The position numbers and the translations under genes were made by a program. Of a DNA stretch of 64,000 nt, positions 1 to 11,560 are shown piece by piece. Below the pieces are notes generated by a model. It did not search any database and was not told the origin of the DNA. It saw nothing but the letters and a program-made list of their open reading frames with translations. This stretch comes from Cricetomys ansorgei (Eukaryota > Chordata > Mammalia > Rodentia > Nesomyidae). Position 1 is the stretch's first letter; each line of letters starts with the position of its first letter. The stretch is from assembly GCA_026225945.1 (NCBI GenBank), contig JAMJFZ010003656.1:930001-994000 (forward strand), in the 5' to 3' direction.

Positions 1-560
1 AGTAAAGGAATTATAAAAGTAGAAGACACCTTTATACTATACTACAAGAAGGAAGAGTATAGGAGCACATCTGTCAACGAAATAGAGATTTTCTGGAAGA
101 TAGAGAGCAAGTGGAGAACTGGCAACTGATGAAGCACGATGGATGAAACCACAGCTCGGAACATGCATGAAGACGCTGCCTCTGAAAAGGAAGTCGGCCT
201 TTCTTTGCAGAAAGCTTGGAGAGCTTCGGGTCTTGACAATGCCAGGTATGATGAAAGGTCGGGTGAGGTGTGTGGCTGAAAACAGGGAGTTTAGTGGGAA
301 GGCTGTATGCCAAACCATCCACCCTTATGCAAAATGCATGAAAGCCAGGTATCTATTCATTAGGCAAGGACAGGGGGCTCTTCTCTAAGCAACCGAGCCA
401 TCTCAGAGACAGGATCTTGGTATCCTGGCGATCGGGACTGTAGCATAAGACTAAGAACTCTTCTTATCATCCTATGGGGGATCTGTCAGTTTGCCTAACT
501 CTACCCTCCACCAAACTTCCAATCAGATTTTCATTGCTATAGTTTTTTTTCTTCTCTCAT
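1..560. other. No recognised feature
   Basis: Apparently single-copy sequence. The short open frames here have no family resemblance. ATGCAAAATG near 328 resembles an octamer but has no supporting context. Confidence 0.5.
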
Positions 561-1700
561 ACAACTTATGCAATACCTTCTCCTCCCTTTCCAAACCCCC
601 CTCCCCAGTTTTATCCAACTCCCCTCTCCCCCAGATCTATTACCTCATCACCACCCACAAACATCCCCACTGCTTCTCCCCAGAAAAGAACAGTCCTCCC
701 AGGATTACCACTCAAAGAGCCTTCCATCTTGTTATGCATGATGCAGGCTACTATGCATCGTGCATAGCAAAATAGAACAAGGCCAGGCACCAATCCCTAT
801 ATCAAGGGTAGGCCAGGCAGCCTGGTAGTAGCAAAAGTGTCCTAAGGGCAGGTAAAAGAATCAAAGACTCCCCAGTTCCAATCTGCAGGTGTTTTTCAAG
901 CACATCAACCCAGACAGCTATAAGATGTATTTAGGGAATCCTGCAGGTTCCATGTCTGCCCCCTCAGTCTCTGTGGGCCTCTAAGAGTGCTAGTCAGTTG
1001 ACAATGTGGGGCTTGTTCTCCTGGTGTCCTGGACCCCTCTGGTCTCCACCATCCCTCCTCTCCCTCTTCTGCAGGGTTCCCTGATCTCTGCACAATGTTT
1101 GGCCCTGGGCCTCTCCATATGCTCCTCTCAGCTGGAAGGGTGCTCTCTGGTGAGGACTGGGTTGGTACCTATCTATGAGCAGAGCATGACATCATTAGAA
1201 ATCTTTTCTGGGTTATCCAGTCTCTAGTTCCTGGCCTGCAGTTTCAGGCAGGGGTTCCCTCCTTTAGCATGGGGTTCTTCCTTTCCATTGTCAGAGAGGA
1301 TCTTGCAGGGAGGATAGGCCATAAGTCGGAGGTTTGGTGGCTGGGATGGTGTCCCAGTCTCACCACTGGAAACCTTGCCTGGCCACAGGAGATGGCCTGT
1401 TCAGGCTCCCTATCTCCGATTACTAGGGATCCTTGCTGGAGTCTCCCTCACAGATTCCTGTGAGTTTTCACTACACTAGGTCTCCTGATCACCCTCTAAT
1501 TGTCCCCCAATTCTGGTCATCACTCCATATATTTTCTCCTTCCATTCCTCTCTTCATCCTGTCCCTTCAGCTCCCATTCCTGTCCTCCCCCAGCCTACTT
1601 GAAACCTCTCTTCTATTTATACTTTTCCAGGGAGATCCCTGCCTGTGTTCAGACTGAGATCCCTTTGTTCTGACTGAGGCCTTCCTTGTTGCCTAGTTTC
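560..1700 (-). mobile_element. Rodent L1 3'-end fragment
   Basis: The inverted sequence matches the L1 3' region at 50.7-51.96 kb almost segment by segment: TTGGCCCTGGGC, TATCTATGAGCAGAGCATGA and ATCATTAGAAATC here correspond to the complementary blocks there. The T-rich start of the element region agrees with minus orientation. Confidence 0.55.
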
Positions 1701-2400
1701 TCTATGTCTGTGGATACTAATACCTCATTGCTATATGGTGTTTACAACTTTTACTGGTTCATTTTGTTATTTGACAATTTCATACTTATATAGAATATAT
1801 TCTGATTGTTCCTCCCACTCTCTCTTACCTCCCTTTCATCCCTGTCAACACTCCCCACCAAACACACACATCCATACTGGTCCCTTTCCAAGATTTATGA
1901 CTTTAGGTTTTATTTTGTGACTCATTTTAACCAGGACCATCTGTGTGGCCATTGCATTGAAACTATCCTTTGGAGCCTGATGGGGTTATTAGTGCGTGTA
2001 TGACAGAAGACAATGAATTCCCCTGAATCTATCAGTGGGAAGCAGTTCAGTGGTGTGGAGTGGGGCCCTGTTGAGTTCTTCCTCCACCCATGCCTGACTG
2101 TTGCTAGGTCCATTCTTGTGCAGAATCAGGAAAGACTGCTGGGAGCTTGTAACTGCAATGGCCACGTCTTGCCCAGAAAATGACATTTTACAGCTCTTCT
2201 CGTTATTTTCTGGCTCTTACATTTTTTCCATCCCCTCTTCCACAAGGCTCCCTGAGCCTTAGAGAGGATGGTATAAATGACTTGTTTAGGAAAGCACCTT
2301 GTGCAACCATGAATCTCTGCATCCACCATGGATCACTGTAAAGAGAAGCTTCTCTGATTGGGGCTAAGAGTCTACTGCTACATTAAGAAATATCAGTAAA
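1700..2400 (-). mobile_element. Second rodent L1-type 3' UTR fragment
   Basis: Shares blocks such as GAAGCTTCTCTGAT with the copy at 58-59 kb and has the family's succession of short C/T-rich stretches. Adjacent to, and probably independent of, the preceding L1 piece. Confidence 0.4.
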
Positions 2401-2860
2401 CAAGCATGGATCACAAGGTTTTCTTTGAGAAAAGACCAGAAATGACAGAAATGTTCCTAAATAAACAGGGAAAACTGGGTAGAGAATTTATTAGCAAATG
2501 AATGGTATGGTGCTAGGGTTCTGGATCTGTTTTCACCTCAGATTCTTCAGACGGAAAGCCAGAGACATAATCCATCAGATAACAACTACTCTACTTTAGC
2601 TAAACATCACAAAAGAAAATTGTGTCCTACTCCCACTACGCAAACAAAGGCCAACGGGGAGCTCAGACTTCCACTCTCACTGAATAATGTGTTACCCTTC
2701 TCTTCCCACTGGAGTGGGACAGCTAGAACACCCATTCCCACCCAGCAATGAGGAACCCCCGGTGGGAGTATCCAATGGAGACTGAATAGAGACCCTGAAT
2801 ATTTCTGTACTCACTTTATTAATGAGGCAGGGTCTCTTCTTCCATTGTAATAATAGTGTC

Positions 2861-2938
2861 TGACAATGGAAGCTAAAACCGAATATTAAAGTAAGAACCT
2901 GACAATGGAAGCTAAAACCGAATATTAAAGTAAGAACC
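2861..2938 (+). repeat. Perfect 39-bp tandem duplication
   Basis: TGACAATGGAAGCTAAAACC followed by 19 more bases occurs twice head to tail (2861-2899 and 2900-2938) without a mismatch. Absence of divergence implies a recent event or a local assembly artefact. Confidence 0.9.
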
Positions 2939-3250
2939 AGCATCTCATAACACAATAGCTCAAATACCCAGGTCTCAAATGACAAACACTCATTATACCA
3001 AGAACCAGGGAAACCTCAACTTGAATGAGAAATACAAAATGAAACAATAGATGCTAACACCAAGCTGACAGACATGTTAAAATTATCTGAAAAGTTTTCA
3101 AGGACAAAAAGTCACCATAAAAATACATCAACAATTAAGACTATGCTCAAAACAAATCAAAATTAGAAAATGAGCTACTGAGATGGTTTAGCAGGTAAAG
3201 ACATGTGCTGCCAAGCCTGATGACCTGGGTTTGATCCTAAAGGTCCACAT

Positions 3251-4333
3251 TGTTGGGGTTCTGCAACAAGCAGAGTCCACAGCAGGGCTCTGCACTGGAG
3301 AGCTCTGCCCCCTACCCCGGACCATAGACATAGCCCACAGCCCAGGGCTCCCTCTAGGGGGGTTCTGCCCTCCCCCACAGTCTCCAGCATGGGGCTCCCA
3401 CTTCTGTTGAGAGCTCCACCTGTGACATGTCCTTCCACATTTATCTATGATCAGCCTCCACAGCCCTGTGGAGGAAGCTCCGCCTTAGCTCCGCCCCCTT
3501 GCCAGGCCCAACGCCCCAGCTGTCTAACTGTCAAACAGAAGGAGGACCTGATTGAGGACTATGCTTCTGGCTCCCTGCTCCTACTCAAAGATGGAACCTT
3601 ACAGCCATCTGTCTTTCCGCCAGGGAACAAATCTGACTTTCTCAGCAAGCCTAACCCCTCTTGTTGTCAACTGCTGTTCAGGGCTAATGCTTACCTCCCT
3701 CACCACCCTGCTGGGGACCCCAGTGGGGGGCAGCCACCATTCCTTGTGCCCACCAGGAACTCCAAATGTGCCAAGGATCACTGGAGAGCCAGCATATTTC
3801 CCTATTGGGGGAGTCTGGCTCTGCAAGGCTGGGGAGTTCTAGGACTTGAGACCCCCCATAAGAAGGCTCCCCTTGGAATTATCAGGGACCCCACTCCCAG
3901 CCAGCTGCGGGTCCCCCAACCAGACAGAACAGCACAGAAGTGATCCCAACTAACACAAGTGACCCTAAGCTGCCCCCCCCATCCGTCTCTGGACTAAGAA
4001 TTCCACCAATCACAGGACAAAGAATTCCACCAATTAGAGGCCACTCTGGGAGGCTCAGAGAAGAACAGCTCAGCCAGGGATATTTCCCTACTGAGCTGCA
4101 ACATTGGCCAGAAGCAGAGCTGAACACCTCATCTCAGCCCTGCTGGATTGAGCTCGGTCCTGTTGGGATAGTCTCCCTTCAGGACTGCACCATTCTACAG
4201 GGAGGTTTTCTCCCTTTGGCGCAGTATGGCCCCCAGACTCTTGAAAGTCAGGCCACTTTTCCATCACAAAAGAGCTCCACTTTTCCATCTGTTCCAATCT
4301 AATAAAAATTAAAATAAAAAACCCTTCTTAACA
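3251..4333 (+). mobile_element. Solo LTR of an endogenous retrovirus, 1083 bp
   Basis: Starts TGTTGGGG and ends TTAACA, the TG...CA signature of an LTR, with AATAAA near its 3' end and CACAT duplicated on both sides (3246-3250 and 4334-4338). A 5-bp duplication suits ERVL-like or some other ERV classes rather than IAP-type (6 bp). No internal viral genes are present. The open frames inside it are non-homologous to known proteins as far as I can tell. Confidence 0.7.
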
Positions 4334-4402
4334 CACATGATAAAAGGAGAGAACTGATTCCTACAAGTCATCCTCTGGCTTCCCCATACATGTACACTGT
4401 GG

Positions 4403-4448
4403 AGTGTGTGTGTGCGCGCGTACACACACACACACACACACACACACA
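4403..4448 (+). repeat. (TG)n/(CA)n microsatellite
   Basis: TG run, then GCGCGCG, then about 13 CA units; it forms the tail of the split SINE. Confidence 0.9.
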
Positions 4449-4844
4449 GGAACAATGTAGTATTTTTTAAATTAGAAATGCTAGCAAAGATATAAAAATA
4501 TATAAGAAAAAATCATGGTAACTTAAGAACTGAATAATACAAAACCCCCAAATAAAATCTTCAATGGATATGATAATAGCAAAACGGAGGGTACAGAACA
4601 AAGAATTAAATTAAAGACAGAAACACAGATGTTTCCCAATTTGGAAAACAGACAAAAAAAATAGACTGGGAAAAATGAGAACAGCCTTAGGGACCTAGGA
4701 GACTGTTATAAAAGATATGACACTGTGTCCTTTAGGGTTCTAAAAGAAAGGAAGAAAAGGTGATATGAGATATTATGTCGAAAGAAGTCAGCCTCACTAC
4801 TAATCAGACACCATCAAAACTGGGTATCAGAAGGCAGAGGAGAG

Positions 4845-4990
4845 AGCTTGGTGTAGGGGCACATGCTTGTAGTCCCAGTGTTTGGGTAGCTGAGGTAGGA
4901 GAGACTCTTGAGTTCAGAAATTCAAAACAAGCCTGGGCGTCACAGTGAGACACGTCCCATCACCCGCCCTCTACAGAGTAGAGCAGTGCC
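4845..4990 (+). mobile_element. 7SL-like SINE (old B1-type monomer)
   Basis: CACATGCTTGTAGTCCCAG then GTAGCTGAGGTAGGAGAG and AGCCTGGGCGTCACAGTGAG; diverged from the younger B1 copies. Confidence 0.5.
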
Positions 4991-5049
4991 TTCAATGTTG
5001 AGTGGGAAAATGACATGAAATCTCAAACTTGATAGCCAAGTATCACGAT

Positions 5050-5935
5050 AAAGATATTTTCAGATATGTCAAGCGAGACTCTTTCAATAAGAAGTAGCAC
5101 ACACATACCAGCAGCAACCAACAGCTATTGAATTGGACTTAAGACCCACTCAACAGGAGGGAGAATATGCCTGGTATAGGAGACCTAGCCAGCTTCTCCA
5201 GGTTAATGGGGTCATGGACCTTAGCAAAGAATCAACTACCACCACTTTGCTAGACCAGTATAATTCCTTACTTCATGCTAAATCTTATCCTTATACTCAC
5301 AGATAAGTGTAGCTACCACTCCTCATCAAAGCAGCCTCTCTTTGCAACCAATGGAGACATAACAGAAAAACAGAACTGGACATAATGCAGAGGCAACAAA
5401 TCATGGGGAGCCCGGCCCCAACAGATACACCCTCATCACAGCTCCTGCATCTATGGCTCGGGGAACATCATGAAGTGTGGGTGGAAAGCTTGAAAGAACC
5501 AGAACACCAGGAAGTCTGCTGTGAAAGAGTCTCTTTTAGAAATGGCTGAATAAAACAGACTGGAGCAATGGCAAGATCAATGGACATGTTAATGTAGAGG
5601 GGGTAAAATTTCACAGGTTCTCACCCCCTAGTCAGAGAACTAAAGGGAACTAATGACTGCTGGGAGAAGGAGGATTAACCATTCCCATGGAAGAGCCCCT
5701 TATTAGTTGTCTAATGTAGAGTGGAGAGCCTTCGAACCATGTACAAACAAAAATGGACTCAGGAAGTTGTATTTATAGTTGTGTATATAGTAATAATAAA
5801 GAAGAGGAGGCTATCAGCTTGAGTTGAGTTCAACAGAAGGTTGCAGGGACTAAAGAGGTAAGGGAGGAGGAAAACTGATATAAATCTAATTCAATTAAAA
5901 ACATAATAGTAATTAATAATAATAAATAAAATACG
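5050..5935 (+). mobile_element. Lx-type L1 3' UTR
   Basis: Typical end blocks: CTGCTGGGAGAAGGAGGATT, CCCCTTATTAGTTGTCTAAT and GTAATAATAAAGAAGAGGAG, closing with an A/T-rich tail. It sits between two parts of the HAL1-like element. Confidence 0.6.
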
Positions 5936-6294
5936 TCTACTTCTATACGACCTTCTCTGAGAAAGCTACTTGGGGATGTGCTCCATCAAAACAATGGGGG
6001 GCAAACAAGCAAACAAAACCCAAACCTTAAGATCTAATAAATGGTGGACATAACCATAAAAAACAGTAAAGAGAAATTCCAAAATGGCAATCCCATATTT
6101 GAAAAAGGAATGAAGGGATCTAGAAAACAGGACTCCAGGGGAGGATGAGGGCCAAAAATAATTTTAAAAAATTAAGTCTCAAAATAGATAAGTAGCTATA
6201 TTACAGAAGTTGGAAGATCAATGTGGGGGGAGAAGAACGCTAAAGAAAAGAACATTTTCTCATTTAACAAAGCTCTGATCAAGAAGTATTGTCT

Positions 6295-6455
6295 CAAGCC
6301 AGGTATGACAGCACATGTTTGCAATCAAGCATTTGAGAAGTAGAGGCAGGAGAATCAGGGGTTCAAGGCCAGTGTCAGTTACATAGTGAGCTCAAAGCCA
6401 GCCCGGGTTATAAGAGACCCTAACTCAAAACCACCACCACCAAACAAAGAAACAA
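6295..6455 (+). mobile_element. B1-like SINE, diverged
   Basis: GCCAGGTATGACAGCACATG, GAGGCAGGAGAATC and CAAGGCCAGTGTC blocks with an A/C-rich tail. Confidence 0.6.
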
Positions 6456-6655
6456 CGGGGAGGGAAATACTGTCTCTAGTCCATAGAAAAACAAAATGTG
6501 ACTTAAATTCAGAATGTTATCCAACAGTGAAATGAAATTATATTAGAAACAAGAAAGCTACGAGTTGGGATTTGTGTGAATGATCTAAACTCTCATTTGC
6601 CAAAGAACACCAATGTGTATTGTCTGAAATTGTTAAAAATGTCCACACAGTGTTC

Positions 6656-6870
6656 TGAAGAGAGTGGCTCAGTGCTTAAGAGCACTGGCTGCTTTTGTAG
6701 AGGACCTGCGTTCAGTTCCCAGAAGCCATATTGGACGGCTCACAGTCACCTGTGACTGTAGCTCCATGGTATCCAATGTCCTCTTCCAGCCTCCATGAGT
6801 ACCTGCACACACGTTTGTACACACATAGAGACACTCACGTACACATAAATTAAAATTAAAGTATTGCTTT
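6656..6870 (+). mobile_element. B2-like SINE
   Basis: tRNA-type head GTGGCTCAGTGCTTAAGAGC with A- and B-box-like blocks, ending in an A-rich tail with AAATTAAAATTAAAG. Confidence 0.75.
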
Positions 6871-7323
6871 AAAATTTTCCTCACAGTAGATTAGTTAGGT
6901 ATTGAATTAACAATCAGAAAAAATAACTGAAATTAGGTACCAAAGTGAGAGTTGGGTAGGGCAGTGGACTCCTGCTTTCCAAAGGACCTTTCTATACTGA
7001 TTTGAGTTTTCTAAATAGTGTGCCTGCATTACTTCATTTTAAAATGAACATTCAATTAAAAATTTTTTTAAGGAAAGTCTGCCCATGAATGCACCCCTCC
7101 ACCCTGAGTTCTTGTCCTTCCAGACTTCACAGAATAGTTTGGAAATCTTTGCAGTCTTAGTCTTAAATGCAGCCCCTGCTCCAGTCAAACTGTAATATTC
7201 GTTAGCTCACATGTGCCATTCTTACTGCTATCTTCTTATCCTCTGAGCTCAGAAAGTCATTCATCATTTTTACCAGTTAGAATCCTCCCTACTCTTTAAC
7301 TGTTAACTGAAATTCTGCTTTCT

Positions 7324-7354
7324 GAAAAGGAAAAGAAAGAAAGAAAAGAAGAAA

Positions 7355-7433
<79 letters not shown>

Positions 7434-7489
7434 GAAAGAAAGAAAGAAAGGAAGGAAGGAAGGAAGGAAGGAAGGAAGAAAGGAAGAAA

Positions 7490-7550
<61 letters not shown>

Positions 7551-7574
7551 GAAAAAAGAAAAGAAAAGAAAGAA
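7324..7574 (+). repeat. 251-nt pure purine tract
   Basis: Uninterrupted A/G: GAAA, GA and GGAA blocks in succession. On the SMC1A strand it is pure pyrimidine. Confidence 0.95.
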
Positions 7575-7671
7575 CAAAAATAATTTTGGCCTCTAGCAGA
7601 ACAACTTTCTCACACCTCAAGGGTTCCCATGAGTCCTCATTCATGAGTCTAATGACAGCACTGAAGTATAC

Positions 7672-7677
7672 TTTATT
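7672..7677 (-). promoter_or_regulatory. Candidate distal poly(A) signal of SMC1A
   Basis: AATAAA on the minus strand in TGAATAAAGTATACTTC, just upstream (in the transcript) of a long polypyrimidine tract. It lies 7.9 kb past the stop, which is plausible for a long 3' UTR enlarged by SINEs. Another AATAAA at 9420-9425 is equally possible. Confidence 0.2.
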
Positions 7678-7734
7678 CACATCCATTATTTAGGTCAGTG
7701 CTTTAATGCCCCCCATCTTCTTTAACACTAGCTG

Positions 7735-8250
7735 CCGGACTGAGCTTCCTCATGTATCAGTCTGTCGCTTTCCTGTTTCAGACCCTCCTACAGCTTCCCA
7801 CTGTTCATAAGATCAAAGCTAAGCTTGATCACATGGCTTCTACCAGTTTTACCACGGCATGGATCAATACTAACTAGTCTTCTCTGAAACCCTGTACTTT
7901 CACAATTCTCTGCTTAGGCAGCTCCTCATAATGGCCTTTTGTCCCTTCCCAGATAGCAAGCACCAACTCCTCTTTCAAGACTCAGTTGAGGTACACCCTC
8001 TTTGAGCAAGTCCTCCAACCCACCATTCTCCAGAGAGAACCACCCAGTGCTTTCTATATGCTCACTTTGCCCCATCTAGACTTCTGTTATGTCATCTGCT
8101 ACATTTAGTGCACTTCTCTGAGTCACCACTTAAACTGTGAATATCTGGAGGCCGGAGAATGTATGTTATACTCAGAGTCTGGTTGAGCACCTGATATGCA
8201 GAAAAGAATTCAATATATGCTTGTAGAGCAGATGAATGGAAAATTGATGT
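7735..8250 (+). mobile_element. L2 3' end, ancient
   Basis: Order of weak blocks resembles L2: CTACAGCTTCCCACTG, TCTTTCAAGACTCAGTTGAG, AAACTGTGAATATCTGGAGG, and an end with AATGAATG-like bases (AGATGAATGGA). Confidence 0.5.
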
Positions 8251-8589
8251 GAGTGCATGGAGGAAAGAACAAATGAGTAAACGTTCATATCAATGCATAG
8301 ACTACTGAGTAGAAAATGAATTAGACAAATGAGAAGAAGAAAGCAACAAGTAAGCAAGTGAAAAGTATACAGGAGAATGAGGGCACGAGGGAAAGAATCA
8401 ATTCTCACCTTTGTGTCTTGCATCAGAACTTCCCCCGGTCTTCACGCATCTAAATTGCACACGTGTTAACCTCTTTTAGATTACAAGAAGCCTAGGCACA
8501 CTCAGGTTAGTAACGGGCATTTTTTTAAAGCATCTGCAGGGAAACAAGACAGGAAGGCCTTCACAGGCAAACTTGAAAATGGCTTATGA

Positions 8590-9130
8590 TCCAAAGCGGC
8601 TCTAGAGCCTGGCTTGTCTTATCACCCCCTCAGTTGCAGGCATCTGTTGCTCCTTTCTCTAGTTGCTTCCCAAAATGGTGACTCAACTACTTTCTGGCTG
8701 TATTTATACTCCTCCTACTGCTACTGACTAACTTCTTTCTGCTCCCCTTGTCTCTAGTACGTGGCTTTTGCTGCCTCAGCCTCTAGGACTTTTATCCCCT
8801 ATTGCTTTGTGGCTCTTGAGACTTTGGCTTCTATTAAGACAGGTTCTCTGGTAACCCCTGCCTCCCCTGCTAGTCCCATTGCTTCGCACCTCGTGGCTCA
8901 AGATACCTGGTAGGTCTTCTTGCAACCTCGTCACTTCTGCTGTCCCATGGATCTTGTGTATGTATTCAAGCCTTCTGCTGCTTCATGGATTTTACATAAT
9001 CTGCTTGTCTTGTGGTGCCTGCTAAATCATAGCTACTATTGCTTTATGGATTCTGCATCCTTTTGGCCCTCAGTGCCTGCTGCTTGAAGGCTTCTGCTAC
9101 CTTGTGGCCAGCCCTATGAGCTCATGACAA
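8590..9130. repeat. Degenerate C/T-rich internal repetition
   Basis: Variants of TTCTGCTGCTTCATGGATTT recur at irregular 50-60-bp spacing (for example near 8,800, 8,935, 8,972, 9,030 and 9,085). No known family recognised. Confidence 0.35.
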
Positions 9131-9139
9131 GAATATCTC

Positions 9140-9350
9140 ACAACTTATGGTTTTTGAAAAGTTTTTTTTTTATGTTATGTGTATGTGTGAGCGCCTGAAT
9201 GTATATATGTGCATCACATGTATGCATGGTGCCCACAGAAACCAGAAGGGGGAATCAAATCCCCTTGGACTGGACTTACAGACTTCCACATGGGTACTGG
9301 GAACCAAACCCGGGTCCATTGCAAGAGCAGCAATCAAGTGCTCTCAGCCT
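9140..9350 (-). mobile_element. B3-type SINE
   Basis: Inverted tail (TTATGTGTATGTGTGAGC) then GGTACTGGGAACCAAACCCG and GCAAGAGCAGCAA, the reverse of the tRNA-like head. Confidence 0.75.
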
Positions 9351-10288
9351 ATGATTTATGATTTCTACAGTTTTGCTGTTGCTGTGTAGTTTCTGGCCTC
9401 ATTGAATTCTAATTGTTCCTTTATTTTGATTACCACAGATTCAACATCCCTGAAATAGCTATTTTATACATTTGCTATTAGATAAGCCACCCACATAAGA
9501 TGGAATCCTTTTTTCCAGTCCACCTAATAGGCAGCTAACCAGCCTAGAAATCCACTACCTTGGTTCAGATACCATCTCAATCTAGTCATCTGTAGTCAGG
9601 CCTGTGAAGTCATGTGGTACAGAGTATGGCAACTTACATTAGAGGAACCCCTTAGAAGGGGCAGGGCAAGGGTTTTTATATGGTTTGCAAAAGAGGGCAG
9701 TATAATTGGCAAACATTTTGTTTGCCCTGCTTATATATCAGCTTTCAAAGCTCAGCTAAGTAACTACCTCCCTTACCATTTCTATCTGTCCTGATTAGAA
9801 CCTGAGTTCCATTTATAGCTCCAATACTTCCTAGTAGTAGGACCTTTGGGAAGTTAATTTCACTCTGAGGGCCTTAGAAATTGGACAGTCTCTTAGTTCC
9901 TTTGTAAGTTTGATATACTGGGCATCTCTTTATGTTATTGGATAAAGGATACATCTTATTAGGGAAAGCCCTCAAATAAATTTTAAGGGCGGTAAGAGAG
10001 AGTTAGAGTCCTAGCTTAGAAGAGTCTCAATGCACACAGGAGGTGCTCGGCCAAAATTTATTGGACTGGATGGATGAATTAATGACTAGGGGATGCAGGG
10101 GAACTATGCAGTACACAGAATGCTTAGCTTGAGGGGTGCATTCCAGGTGCTGAGGAGGCTAAAAGAGGATTCTGCTTCAGAGATAGATAAGGAAAAAGAC
10201 AACTGGGGTAGAGTAGGAATATGGCTACTCATGGCTATCCTCAGTCACCCACCACATTCAATACTCAAGTCATCGAAGTGTATCTTTT

Positions 10289-10445
10289 AAAAACTTAATG
10301 TGTTCTAGGTGTTTTGCCAGCATGCGTGTCTATGCACCACATGCATGCGGGCCTGGTGCATTGGATCCCTGGAGACTGGAAGTACAGACAGTTTTAGGTG
10401 CTATGCGGGTACTGGGAATCAATCCCTCATCCTCAGTCTGGTCTG
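10289..10445 (-). mobile_element. B3-type SINE, truncated
   Basis: TGGATCCCTGGAGACTGGAA and GCGGGTACTGGGAATCAATC blocks in inverse order. Confidence 0.6.
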
Positions 10446-10979
10446 TTCATAGCCCCTAATCTCCACTCTCTTCACAAATGCACTCATTCATGCATTCATC
10501 CACTTGAAATCTTACCAGGTGGCTTTCGTATCAGGCATTGTGCTTTCTGCAGGGAATATGGTGGTATACAAGCTATCTCCAGGCCCACCCTTGTGGTTTG
10601 GTGTATTTGCTTGAGACAAAATAAGAAACCATGAGTAAAAAGCTGGCTGAAAAAAAAAAAAACTGCAGCCACGGATGTTTAGATGAACATCTAAGCCAAT
10701 TCATTTTCAACCAGGCTGTCTTGTCTCTTTGGTTCTCGAATGTCCTCTGCTTAAAGCTGGTTTATAGCTTCCCCCAAGCTCTTCAAGCTATGGTTCCCTA
10801 GTCTGCAAGACACTGGTCATTTAGTGAATGAGCACTTGAGGCTGAGGGCTCACCCCACATGCAGAAATGGAAAGTTTGGAAGTTAGAACTCAAAGATGGC
10901 CTATTTCTTGGGTATAGCGAGTATGGGAACTACAATGTCCCCTAAGCCCAAATTCTAGCCAGACACTTAAGACTCTTTG

Positions 10980-11200
10980 TTTGGTGAGCTGGAGAGATGA
11001 CAAAGCAGTTCAGAGCACTGCCTGCTTTTCCACAGGACCCAGGTTTGAGCCCCAGCACCCACACGGTGGCTCCTGTCTATACCTTCAGTCCTAGGGAGCC
11101 TGACGCCTTCTTCTGGCTTCTTTGGACACCAGGCATGAGTAAAACACTCATACACATGAAATAAGATAAAACTTAATATTAAAAATAAAAAAAACCCATT
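10980..11200 (+). mobile_element. B2-like SINE
   Basis: GAGCTGGAGAGATGACAAAG head, GGTTTGAGCCCCAGCACCCA B-box region, A-rich tail near 11,190. Confidence 0.75.
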
Positions 11201-11269
11201 TGGTTCCTGATTACCTCTAGCATTTATTGCTGCTTTCCCCCATCCCTGCAATCCTTATGTTTCAATGCT

Positions 11270-11560
11270 CCTTAATTGCTGTTTCTGGGCTCCAAATCTT
11301 CACACATACTATTGTCACCACCTGGAGTTTCCTTCTACTAGCATGAGTGAATTCCTATCCAAGTCTCAGTTCAGTTATTACCCCCTGGGCTGGAAAATGT
11401 CTTCCTTGAATCTCTGTTAACATCCTTCCTATGCTTCTTCTGACAGAGCTGATTACCCGGGGCGCTTATGAATTGGCTTCCAACTAGACAGTGACTTAAC
11501 TACTCAAAGGCAGGATAAATAGTTGACTCATCTTTATATTCTAGGTGTGTGATACCAAGA
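11270..11560 (+). mobile_element. L2 3' end fragment
   Basis: GAGTTTCCTTCTACTAGCA and TATCCAAGTCTCAGTTCAG, followed by CAAAGGCAGGATAAAT, in L2 order. Confidence 0.4.

Larger units (their letters stand above)
3172..4450 (+). mobile_element. B3-type SINE, split by an LTR insertion
   Basis: Left part 3172-3250 (CCAAGCCTGATGACCTGGG) and right part 4334-4450 (AAAGGAGAGAACTGATTCC, ending in a CA-rich tail) join into one continuous SINE once 3251-4333 and one copy of CACAT are removed. Confidence 0.75.
2960..7080 (+). mobile_element. HAL1-like element, split by later insertions
   Basis: Scattered blocks follow the order of an ancient HAL1/L1 ORF1-type element: 2970-3170 (CATAAAAATACATCAACAATT), 4600-5050 (GAACAGCCTTAGGGACCTAG), 5945-6290 (GAAAGCTACTTGGGGATGTG) and a decayed tail to about 7075. 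No open frame survives. It is interrupted by a SINE, an LTR, an L1 3' end and B1/B2 copies. Confidence 0.45.

Noticed and set aside
3389..3943. 184-codon open frame as a gene
   Set aside because: It lies wholly inside the solo LTR, has no recognisable domain and has low-complexity composition.
7296..7686. Phe/Ser/Leu-rich open frames of 93-127 codons
   Set aside because: Products of the polypurine tract read on its complementary strand.
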